Shown: piece after piece, positions 25,323 through 32,604 of the stretch
How positions within the stretch are numbered: position 1 is the first letter of the stretch
How the letters are laid out: each line of letters begins with the position of its first letter
Assembly: GCA_005879315.1 (NCBI GenBank)
Contig: VBLC01000069.1
Span: forward strand, 1 to 36,033
Source: Deltaproteobacteria bacterium
Lineage (GTDB): Bacteria > Myxococcota > Myxococcia > Myxococcales > 40CM-4-68-19
DNA length: 36,033 bases
Reading direction: 5' to 3'
The notes under the pieces: generated by a model
Told to the model about the DNA's origin: nothing
Seen by the model: only the letters and a program-made list of their open reading frames with translations
The model's database searches: none
Translations under genes and position numbers: made by a program

Positions 25323-25365
25323 GCAGGCGCCAGTGACAATGCCGCAGGCATTGGCGCGCGCCTGC
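25323..25365. repeat. Right cruciform hairpin of the element
   Basis: GCAGGCGC pairs with GCGCCTGC; inside, AATGCC pairs with GGCATT around a 3-nt loop. Compared with the left copy, one C-G pair of the inner stem has become T-A on the same reading strand, with both partners changed. Confidence 0.8.
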
Positions 25366-25424
25366 TGCCCCTTCCCTTTCCCGCTTCCAGGCTCTCGCGA
25401 GCCTAGGCGTTCAAGAGATGCGCG

Positions 25425-26555
25425 CTACTCCGCGACCGCGCCCTCGACGTCGACGGTCTGCGGCTCGCGCACCTTGGGCCGCTTCTTTAGATCTCGCGCC
25501 TCCGGACGCCTTCTCCGCGGCTGCCAGGAGAGATGGATGGGCCGCCCCTCCCGCGCCGAGCGGAGGACGGCATCGATGATCCGCACGTCGCGCAGGCCTT
25601 CCTCGCCGTCCGGCTCGATCTCGCGGTCCTCGAGCACTGCATCGGAGAAGGCGATCAGCTCCGGCGCGAATTGATCGACGCTGGGGAAGGTCCGGGTGCG
25701 GGACTTTTCCTTGATGGTGATGGTGAGCTCCCGCTCGCCGACGTATTCGTAGGCGTTGTCGAGGCAGAGGTCACCCTTGGTGCCGGTGACGCGATACGTG
25801 CTGGTGGTCGCCGCGCCGAAGCTGACGTTGAAGACGCCGAGACGCTCGTCGGGAAACTTCATCACCGCGCTGATGCCCTCGTGCACCTGGGCGAACCGCT
25901 CGTCGCTGGGGCGGTCGGCGCGCATGGCGAAGATCTCGACTGGCTCAGCGCGGAAGCAGTAGCGGGCGGCGTTGATGCAGTAGATGCCGATGTCCCAGAT
26001 CGGCCCGCCGCCGTGCTCGGCCGAAGTGCGGATGTTGCCCGGCTTCACCTGGTAGCTGAAGTCGGAGCTGAACAGTCGCGTCTCGCCGATGGCGCCTTTC
26101 CCGATCAGCTTGACCACCTCGAGGTTGGCGGGCTCGAAGTGCAGCCGGTATGCTGTCATCAGCTTCACGCCCGCGTTCTCGCAAGCGTCGATCATCCGGC
26201 GGCACTCGGCTTCGGAGAGCGCGAGCGGTTTCTCGCAGAGCACGTGCGCGCCTGCCTGCGCGCAGCGGACCGCGTAGTCGGCGTGCAGGTTGTTGGCGAG
26301 GGCGATGTAGACGGCGTCGACGTCGTCGCGTGCGAGCACATCCTCGAGATCGCGATAGCCGAAGGCGGGAACGCGATACTTGCGGGAGAGCTTGCGCCGC
26401 TTCCCCTCGTCGTCCGAGACCAGCGCCGCGAGCCGGGAGTTCTTCTTCGCGTGCGCGAAGGCGGGCAAGACCGCGACCTGCGCGATGTGCCCCAGCCCGA
26501 TCACTGCATAGCCGACCTGCCGAGCGCCCCTCTTCCTGCCGTTCGTAGGAGCCAT
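25425..26555 (-). CDS. Gfo/Idh/MocA family NAD(P)-dependent oxidoreductase
   Basis: Cytoplasmic sugar oxidoreductase of 376 residues. The Rossmann motif is YAVIGLGHIAQVAVLPAF (G20-x-G22). The substrate and catalytic Lys motif is HVLCEKPLALSEAE (EKP 108-110). The C-terminal alpha/beta domain includes GGPIWDIGIYCINAARY with the conserved D-I-G-x-Y/H-C-I-N pattern. Members act on glucose-fructose, inositols or nucleotide sugars; with glycosyltransferases nearby a nucleotide- or free-sugar substrate is possible. A basic C-terminal tail (RRRRPEARDLKKRPK) is atypical. It starts 9 bp after the FHA gene stop, so the two are likely cotranscribed. Confidence 0.93.
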   Translation of the reverse strand: MAPTNGRKRGARQVGYAVIGLGHIAQVAVLPAFAHAKKNSRLAALVSDDEGKRRKLSRKYRVPAFGYRDLEDVLARDDVDAVYIALANNLHADYAVRCAQAGAHVLCEKPLALSEAECRRMIDACENAGVKLMTAYRLHFEPANLEVVKLIGKGAIGETRLFSSDFSYQVKPGNIRTSAEHGGGPIWDIGIYCINAARYCFRAEPVEIFAMRADRPSDERFAQVHEGISAVMKFPDERLGVFNVSFGAATTSTYRVTGTKGDLCLDNAYEYVGERELTITIKEKSRTRTFPSVDQFAPELIAFSDAVLEDREIEPDGEEGLRDVRIIDAVLRSAREGRPIHLSWQPRRRRPEARDLKKRPKVREPQTVDVEGAVAE

Positions 26556-26564
26556 GCCCCCAAG

Positions 26565-27497
26565 TTAGGCACGCGCGGCATGCACGACTGGCGACCAGCG
26601 CAGGCTGAGCGCGTCGGCCAACACTAGCTGCGTCTCGCCGGTGAGCAGGAGCTGGCGGAAGGGCACGCCGCTCTGCACGCGCGTCCCATTGGTGCTGGCC
26701 GTGTCGATCGCCCAGACCTCATCGTCGACGCTGAGCAGCACCAGGTGGACGCGCGAGAGGTTGCCTTCTTCCAGGCCGCCGTGGCTGCAGCGGTCGTCGC
26801 GGCCGACGAGGATGCCGCGCTCGAGCTGGTCGCTCCAAACGGCGTGCGTCGAGGTCAGATCGCCCGCCTGCGGCGAGCTGGACTGGATGGTGATGCTCGC
26901 CAGCCTCACCGCATTTGGCGCCGGAGCTGCGCGGGACTTGAGCGGCTGCGGCGGCGGCAGGATCTCCTGGTCGCGCGGAGCGAAGCCGCGCCAGGTGTCG
27001 TCGGCGTCGTCGGCCCAGGGCCTGACTTGCGGCCCGGTGGGCAGGAAGAAGAGCACGTAGCTCGCCACCTGGAGAAAGAGCGGGCCCTTGCTCGCGATCG
27101 CTTCGCAGCGCTTGCCGTCCTCGGAGAGAAGGCCGCAGCGCGAGCGGAGATCGATGGCGCGCAGCTGCAACTGTCCGTGCAGTCCGCGGGTGGTGCGCAC
27201 GAGCAGATGACGGAGCGACACGTCGCTGTCGCGCGAGAGCACCACGTCGCACCGCTCGTGCCGGCCGATGATCAAGTGCGCGATTCCCGAGGACGGCAAG
27301 CGGAGATGGGCATGCGCATCGAAGAAGCCGTTGCCGTCGACCGCCGCGATCAGCACCCCCTCGTGGGGCTGCGCCTTGTGCGCGGCCTTGAGCGCGGCGA
27401 AATGCTTGCGGAAGACCGCGGCGAAGGGCTCCGCGGCCAGGTCCGCCGGCCAGAGCTGGCGGGAGAGAGGTCCTTCGTCCGCCGGGTCGCGGGACAT
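26565..27497 (-). CDS. Protein with two FHA-type domains
   Basis: Protein of about 310 residues with two forkhead-associated-like folds and no kinase domain or transmembrane helix. The N-terminal copy is centred on LIIGRHERCDVVLSRDSDVS-LRHLLV. The C-terminal copy has GILVGRDDRCSHGGLEEGNL, SRVHLVLL and IDTASTNGTRVQ, which retains the G-R, S-x-x-H and N-G residues that bind phosphothreonine. The N-terminal copy has SLRH in the S-x-x-H place and is more divergent. It likely recruits a phosphorylated partner of a Ser/Thr kinase, common in myxobacteria; no kinase is in the window. ATG at 27497 is preferred to GTG at 27506, but both are possible. Gfo/Idh/MocA follows it. Confidence 0.8.
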   Translation of the reverse strand: MSRDPADEGPLSRQLWPADLAAEPFAAVFRKHFAALKAAHKAQPHEGVLIAAVDGNGFFDAHAHLRLPSSGIAHLIIGRHERCDVVLSRDSDVSLRHLLVRTTRGLHGQLQLRAIDLRSRCGLLSEDGKRCEAIASKGPLFLQVASYVLFFLPTGPQVRPWADDADDTWRGFAPRDQEILPPPQPLKSRAAPAPNAVRLASITIQSSSPQAGDLTSTHAVWSDQLERGILVGRDDRCSHGGLEEGNLSRVHLVLLSVDDEVWAIDTASTNGTRVQSGVPFRQLLLTGETQLVLADALSLRWSPVVHAARA

Positions 27498-27567
27498 CGG
27501 TCTCACGATAACATGGGCCGCGCGGAGCGCCGGTTTCCGTTAAACTGGGAAGTTTCGGAGGCCGGAA

Positions 27568-29481
27568 GTGCTGAAAGAAATCGCCGGACGGGACGAGACC
27601 GTCGAGGTCAAGCAGGAAGAGCTGCGCGTCGGCTACCAGGGCGAGCCGGGCGCCTATGGCCAGATCGCCGCCGCCGCCCACGGCGGCGTTCCCCAGGGAT
27701 TCGCCAGCTTCGAGAAGGTGATCGAGGCGCTCCGCGACGGCCTCATCGACGAGGCGGTCCTTCCCATCGAGAACGCCGTCGTCGGCGCCATCACCGAGGC
27801 GCTCGAACCGCTCGCGAATTACGTGGCTGCCGGGCTCGAGCTGGTGGCGGTCGGCCTCACTTCCGTGCCGGTGCGGCTGGCGCTGGCGGCCCGGCCCGGG
27901 ACTCCGCTGGGCGATGTGAAGCGCGCGTGGTCGCAAGCCCCGGCGCTGCGGCAGTGCACGCATCGGCTGACGCAGATGGGCATCGAGCGCGTCGTCTGCT
28001 ACGACACCGCCGCCGCGGCGCAGATCGTCGCGCACGATGCTTCGACCGACGCCGCGATCTGCTCGCGCACGGCCGCCGAGCGCTACGGCCTCGAAGTCCT
28101 CGTCGAGGACGTCTCCGACAAGGAACAGAACGGCACGCGCTTCGCGCATCTGCGCATGGCCGAGCACGCCCGCGCGCAGGTGCCGCTCGCTTTTCTGCGC
28201 ACTTCGAGCATGACCGCCACCGCCCGGCTCGACGTGCTCACCGGCGCGACTCTCTTGCCGCTCGCGGGCAACAGCGAATTTCCCGTCCGCATGTGGGTCC
28301 TGGGCGCGGATGCCGCGCGGCTGCAGGCGCTGGCTCCGGCGCGCGACGTGCAGGTCATCTCGCTCGGACAGCCGGCCGCGCACGCCGCTCGCCATGTCCC
28401 GCCCAAGCAGGGCACCGAGCCCGTCATCAAGTCGCTGCCGCACGCGACCGCGCGCAAGCCGCCCACGGTGGTCGAGGTCGGGCCCTGGCGCGTCGGCGCC
28501 GGATCGCGCGCGGTCATCGCGGGGCCCTGCTCGGTGGAGACGGCGGAGCAGGTGATGCGCATCGCCAAGCAGGTGGCGGCGTGCGGCGCTTCCGCTCTGC
28601 GCGGCGGAATCTTCAAGCCGCGCACCAATCCTTACGCCTTCCAGGGCCACGGCCTCGAGGCGCTCGACTGGCTCGTCGCCGCCGGCAAGGAGACCGGGCT
28701 TCCCGTCGTCACCGAAGTGATGGCCGTCGATCAGGTGAAGCCGGTCGCCGAGAAGGCCGACGTGCTGCAGATCGGCGCGCGCAACATGCAGAACTTCGAT
28801 CTCTTGCGGGCGGTGGGCCGGGCGGGAAGGCCGGTGCTGCTCAAGCGCGGCGCGGGCGCGACCGTAGACGAATGGCTGGGCGCTGCCGAGTACGTCATGG
28901 CGAGCGGCGAGACCCGGGTCGTTCTCTGCGAGCGCGGCATCCGCACCTTCGAGACCTCGACCCGCAACACTCTCGACGTGGGCGGAATGCTGGCAGCGCG
29001 GCCGCTCACGCATCTGCCCATCCTCGCCGATCCTTCGCACGCCGCGGGGCGCGCCGATCTGGTCGAGGGTCTCGCGCGCGCTGCCTGGGCTGCGGGCGCC
29101 GATGGCCTGATCGTCGAAGTCCACGACGATCCCGCGCGCGCCTTGAGCGACGCCGAGCAGGCCCTGGTGCCGCAGCGCTTCGCCGAGCTGGCGCGCGCGC
29201 TGGGGCTCAATCCCGATCAGCGGCTGCCCCTGGCGCAGCTGCGCGCCTGGGTCGACGCCATCGACGCCGACCTGGCCCATCTGGTGCATCGCCGGCTGGA
29301 AGTGGCCAAGGTCATCGGCGCCTCCAAGCGGCAGACGGGCCGCGCCGTGCTCGACCCGCGCCGCGAAGCAGCGGTCCGGCGCACGTATCACGAGGCGCTC
29401 CCGGGCGAGCGCGACCTCGCCGACCGGCTGGTCGACCTGCTCATCCTCGCGGCGCGGCAGCAGCAGTCGATCGAGGATTGA
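27568..29481 (+). CDS. Triple fusion: prephenate dehydratase, DAHP synthase, chorismate mutase
   Basis: Cytoplasmic enzyme of 637 residues joining three aromatic-amino-acid steps. Residues about 20-197 are prephenate dehydratase: VGYQGEPGAY, PIENAVVGAITEALE and the catalytic NGTRF (T190-R191-F192). The ACT regulatory ESRP signature was not found. Residues about 303-548 are DAHP synthase of the type Ibeta/KDO8P-like fold: AGPCSVE (318-324), KPRTNPYAFQG (350-360), QIGARNMQNF (401-410), CERGIRTFE (454-462), DPSHAAGR (488-495). Residues about 555-637 are AroQ chorismate mutase: LRAWVDAIDADLAHLVHRRL, EVAKVIGASKRQTGRAVLD. Residues 206-268 may be a ferredoxin-like or degenerate regulatory domain. 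GTG start with GGAGG 6 nt upstream. Divergent from the FHA gene. Confidence 0.92.
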   Translation: MLKEIAGRDETVEVKQEELRVGYQGEPGAYGQIAAAAHGGVPQGFASFEKVIEALRDGLIDEAVLPIENAVVGAITEALEPLANYVAAGLELVAVGLTSVPVRLALAARPGTPLGDVKRAWSQAPALRQCTHRLTQMGIERVVCYDTAAAAQIVAHDASTDAAICSRTAAERYGLEVLVEDVSDKEQNGTRFAHLRMAEHARAQVPLAFLRTSSMTATARLDVLTGATLLPLAGNSEFPVRMWVLGADAARLQALAPARDVQVISLGQPAAHAARHVPPKQGTEPVIKSLPHATARKPPTVVEVGPWRVGAGSRAVIAGPCSVETAEQVMRIAKQVAACGASALRGGIFKPRTNPYAFQGHGLEALDWLVAAGKETGLPVVTEVMAVDQVKPVAEKADVLQIGARNMQNFDLLRAVGRAGRPVLLKRGAGATVDEWLGAAEYVMASGETRVVLCERGIRTFETSTRNTLDVGGMLAARPLTHLPILADPSHAAGRADLVEGLARAAWAAGADGLIVEVHDDPARALSDAEQALVPQRFAELARALGLNPDQRLPLAQLRAWVDAIDADLAHLVHRRLEVAKVIGASKRQTGRAVLDPRREAAVRRTYHEALPGERDLADRLVDLLILAARQQQSIED

Positions 29482-29533
29482 AGGTCCGCGCGCCGCGCGA
29501 CCTCCGCGCACCTCCGGCATCTGATCGGCCGCG

Positions 29534-30397
29534 ATGAAGAGCGATCGGCTCCGCGTCTGGCTCGCCCTCGCCGCCCTCTACGTGATCTGGGGGTCGACGT
29601 ACATCGGCATCCGCATCGCGCTCGAAGGATTTCCTCCGCTCCTGATGGCGGGGATGCGCTTCGTCATCGCCGGCGCGACCCTCTACTTCGTCGTGCGCGC
29701 GCGAGGCGCGGAGCATCCCACGCCGCGCCAGTGGGGCGGCTCGCTCCTGGTCGGCACGCTCCTGGTCTGCGCCAACGGCTGCGTCTCCATCGCCGAGCAG
29801 TGGGTCAGCTCCGGAGTCGCCGCGGTGGCCATCGCCTCCGTGCCGCTCTGGGCGGCGCTCTTCGCCGGGCTCTTCGGCCGCTGGCCGTCGCGCGGCGAGT
29901 GGGTCGGGCTCGCCGTGGGAATTTGCGGCGTCTTCATCCTGCAGAGCGCAGGGGAGATGCGAGCGAGCCCCCAAGGAGCGCTAGTCCTCACCATTTCCTG
30001 CGTGAGCTGGGCGCTCGGCTCGATGTGGAGCCGGCGGCTGCCCTTGCCGCAGGGATTGATGGCGAGCGCGGCGCAGATGCTGGCCGGAGGAGCGGTGCTG
30101 CTCGCGGCTGCGCTCGTGCACGGCGAGCGGCTCGACGCGCTGCCCTCGCCGCGGCCGCTGCTCGCGTTCGCCTATCTGGTGCTCATCGGGTCGATCGTCG
30201 CCTACAGCGCCTATGCCTTTCTCCTCCAGCGCGTGCGGCCGGCGCTCGCCACCAGCTACGCGTACGTAAATCCCGTGATTGCGCTTGCGCTCGGCGCTGC
30301 ACTCGCCGGCGAAGCCATCGCGCCGCGGTCGCTCGGCGCGCTCGGCCTCATCCTCGGCGGCGTGGCGATGGTGGCCCTCAGCCGGGCGCCCGCCTGA
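29534..30397 (+). CDS. EamA/DMT-family transporter
   Basis: Inner-membrane protein of 287 residues with about 10 helices in two EamA repeats (for example ALYVIWGSTYIGIRIAL and VSWALGSMWSRRLPLPQG). It resembles YedA-type drug/metabolite exporters. DMT members move amino acids, nucleotide sugars or drugs; substrate is undetermined. Placed 52 bp after the aromatic fusion enzyme and 18 bp before a glycosyltransferase on the same strand, so export of an aromatic compound or a sugar precursor is equally possible. Confidence 0.9.
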   Translation: MKSDRLRVWLALAALYVIWGSTYIGIRIALEGFPPLLMAGMRFVIAGATLYFVVRARGAEHPTPRQWGGSLLVGTLLVCANGCVSIAEQWVSSGVAAVAIASVPLWAALFAGLFGRWPSRGEWVGLAVGICGVFILQSAGEMRASPQGALVLTISCVSWALGSMWSRRLPLPQGLMASAAQMLAGGAVLLAAALVHGERLDALPSPRPLLAFAYLVLIGSIVAYSAYAFLLQRVRPALATSYAYVNPVIALALGAALAGEAIAPRSLGALGLILGGVAMVALSRAPA

Positions 30398-30415
30398 TGC
30401 TGCAACGGATTTCCC

Positions 30416-31510
30416 ATGCCTATCTTGACCGCGATGGTCGCGGTCGCGCACCTGATGTATGGCCTCCAGCTGGGCGGGCTGGAGCAGCTGGTCGTGCAGC
30501 TCGCTGCGCGCACGCAGGCGCGCGGCATCGCGACCTCGATCGTCGCGCTCGGTCCCGAGGGCCCGGTGCGCGAGCTGGCGGAGCGGCAGGGCGTCACGGT
30601 CGAGCGGCTCGAGGAGCCGGGGATGAGCCTTCCCGCTCTGCTGGGGATCCGCCGCGCGCTGGAGAGCATCCGCGCCAATGTGCTGCACGCGCACGATCTC
30701 GGCCCTTGGCTGAACGCCGTCGCGGCGCGAATGTTGCGGCCGAGCACACGGGTCGTCGCCACCTTCCACGAAGAGCGCGCGCCGAGCGGCCGCAAACGGG
30801 GAGCGGCGAATCTGGCCGCGCGTCTCTCCGATGCGCTGGTCGCTTGCGGCGATCGCGTTCGCGACGAGATCCGCGGCTGGGCGCCTGCGGGGGCGAGGAT
30901 CTCGGTCATCGCCAACGGCGTGCCGCTCGAGACCCCGACCGAGGAAACGCGGGCGACGGCGCGCGCCCGGCTGGGCGTGCCCGCCGGCGCGGTGGCCATC
31001 GGCTACGCCTGCCGCTTCAGGGAGATCAAAGGCCCCGACAAGCTCTTGTACGCGTTCCTCGATCGCTTCGCGCGCCGCGACGACGTGCACCTCTACCTGA
31101 TGGGGACGGGGCCGATGGAGGAAGACTTGCGCCGCGCCGCCGAAGGGCAGGGCAATGTCCACTTCACCGGCCTGGTGATGAACGCGGCGCGCCTCTTGTC
31201 CGGCCTCGACATCTACGCGCAGACCTCGCTCAGCGAAGGCCGCTCGCTCTCGATGCTGGAGGCGATGGCCGCTGGCCTGCCCACCATCGCCCACGAGCTC
31301 GAGCCGGTGAAGGAGATCCACCAGCACGACGCGACCGCGCTTCTGGTGCCGCTCGGCGATGGCGATGCGCTCGGCCGGGCGCTGGAGCAGCTCGTCGCCG
31401 ACGCGCCGCTGCGCGAGAGGCTGGGCGCCGCCGCGCGCGAGCGGGCCCAACAGTATTCCATCGAGCCGATGGTGGACGCCTACACCGCGCTCTATCGTGA
31501 GGTGGCGTGA
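30416..31510 (+). CDS. Glycosyltransferase family 4
   Basis: GT-B enzyme of 364 residues. N-terminal LMYGLQLGGLEQLVVQLAAR carries the GGLE loop; LHAHDLGPWLNAVAAR follows. The donor domain has VAIGYACRFREIKGPDKLLY, LMGTGPMEEDLRRAA, and SLSEGRSLSMLEAMAAGLPT with the E-x7-E pair. It extends to the next gene with a 4-nt overlap (GTGA). ATG at 30416 is used; ATG at 30434 is an alternative. It belongs with the next glycosyltransferase and the EamA gene in one plus-strand unit. Sugar specificity is unknown. Confidence 0.9.
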   Translation: MPILTAMVAVAHLMYGLQLGGLEQLVVQLAARTQARGIATSIVALGPEGPVRELAERQGVTVERLEEPGMSLPALLGIRRALESIRANVLHAHDLGPWLNAVAARMLRPSTRVVATFHEERAPSGRKRGAANLAARLSDALVACGDRVRDEIRGWAPAGARISVIANGVPLETPTEETRATARARLGVPAGAVAIGYACRFREIKGPDKLLYAFLDRFARRDDVHLYLMGTGPMEEDLRRAAEGQGNVHFTGLVMNAARLLSGLDIYAQTSLSEGRSLSMLEAMAAGLPTIAHELEPVKEIHQHDATALLVPLGDGDALGRALEQLVADAPLRERLGAAARERAQQYSIEPMVDAYTALYREVA

Positions 31511-32604
31511 TCCCGGTCCTCCATCTGCGCCAGGCGACCGGGCTCTACGGCGCCGATCGGGCCGTGCTCGAGCTCGCCGCTGCGCAAGGCGAGCCGTTCG
31601 CGCCGCTGGTCGGCTCGATCGTGCGGCCCGGACTGCGCGATGCGCTCGGCGAAGAAGCTCGACGGCGCGGCCTGCGCACGCTGCGCTTCGATAGCGCGGC
31701 GCGATTCGATCTCGCCTGTGCTCGCGCCATAGCGCGGGCCGCGGCCGCCGAGGGCGTGCAGCTCCTTCATGCGCACGACTTCAAGGCCCTCTTCCTCGCC
31801 GTCAGCGCCGGTCTGCTGGCGCGCCTGCCGGTGGTGGCGACTTATCACGGCGACACCGCCAGCAGCTGGCAAGTGCATCTCTACGAGGCGGCGGGCCGCG
31901 CGCTAGGCAACCTCACCCGAGGGGCGGCGGCGGTCTCGCGATCGCTCATGCGCAAGCTCCAGCGCTCGATCGTCGCGGCGCCGGTCGAGTTCATCCCCAA
32001 CGGCGTCGTCGCCGGAGCGCCCATCTCGGCGGCGGAGCGCGAGCAAGCCCGGGCGCAGCTCGGCGTCGAAGGATATTGCGTCGCGGTCCTCGGCCGCCTC
32101 TCGCCGGAGAAGGGCCAGGCGGTCCTGCTCGATGCGCTGCGCAGGATGGAACGTCCGCCGCTCGTCCTCTTCGCCGGCGATGGCCCGCTCCGCGCCGAGC
32201 TGGAGAGAAAGGCGCGCGGCCTGCCAGTGCGCTTTCTCGGCTTCGTTGAAGACCCGCGCGCGATCTACGCGGCGGCCGACGTGATCGCGCTGCCCTCGTT
32301 GCGCGAAGCCCTGCCGCTGGTGGCGCTGGAGTCGCTCGCGCTCGGAGCCTGCCTGGTCGCGAGCGCCGTGGGCGAGCTGCCCGAGGTCCTCTCTCAGGGG
32401 GCCGGCCTGTTGGTGCCGCCGGGCGACGCGGCGGCGCTGGGCGCGGCGCTCGGGCAGCTGCGCGCGGCCGAGGCGCGCGCTGGAATCGCCGAGCGCGCCG
32501 TGCAGCGCTCCCGTTCCTATGACGTGGCCGCGATGGCCGGGGCGTACGCCTCGCTGTACGCGCGCGCGCTCTCGCTCGAGCCGATCCCCAGCTCCTCGCG
32601 ATAG
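31507..32604 (+). CDS. Glycosyltransferase family 4
   Basis: GT-B enzyme of 365 residues: LHLRQATGLYGADRAVLELA at the N-terminus with the GADR loop, LHAHDFKALFLAV, VVATYHGDTASSW, VAVLGRLSPEKGQAVLLDAL, LFAGDGPLRAELERKA and SLREALPLVALESLALGACL, with the E-x7-E region. GTG start overlaps the upstream glycosyltransferase stop. The last 88 bp overlap the convergent glycosyltransferase gene, so the last 29 residues are read from both strands. Confidence 0.9.
   Translation: MIPVLHLRQATGLYGADRAVLELAAAQGEPFAPLVGSIVRPGLRDALGEEARRRGLRTLRFDSAARFDLACARAIARAAAAEGVQLLHAHDFKALFLAVSAGLLARLPVVATYHGDTASSWQVHLYEAAGRALGNLTRGAAAVSRSLMRKLQRSIVAAPVEFIPNGVVAGAPISAAEREQARAQLGVEGYCVAVLGRLSPEKGQAVLLDALRRMERPPLVLFAGDGPLRAELERKARGLPVRFLGFVEDPRAIYAAADVIALPSLREALPLVALESLALGACLVASAVGELPEVLSQGAGLLVPPGDAAALGAALGQLRAAEARAGIAERAVQRSRSYDVAAMAGAYASLYARALSLEPIPSSSR

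Larger units (their letters stand above)
24428..25384. repeat. Large imperfect inverted repeat with two tail-to-tail four-helix-bundle genes
   Basis: The left arm (about 24428-24945) and the reverse complement of the right arm (about 24946-25384) align throughout, with roughly 15-20% differences by eye. Order from each outer end: AG-rich run, cruciform hairpin, short GCGCC/GGCGC hairpin, four-helix-bundle coding frame, and a nearly palindromic centre (CTCATCCG...CGGATGAG). The left arm has an extra block of about 70 bp containing a long hairpin and the start codon. No target duplication or transposase is seen. It fills the gap between greB and the oxidoreductase gene. The family is known from 23S rRNA intervening sequences, which suggests a mobile origin. 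Confidence 0.85.

Noticed and set aside
25389-25404. GGCTC-TCGC-GAGCC hairpin as an intrinsic terminator
   Set aside because: The stem is only 5 bp and no T-run follows on either strand.
26719-29520. Very long minus-strand reading frame opposite the aromatic fusion enzyme and FHA gene
   Set aside because: It is Arg/Ala/His-rich, has no conserved motif and is the antisense of clear domains; long antisense frames are normal at this GC content.
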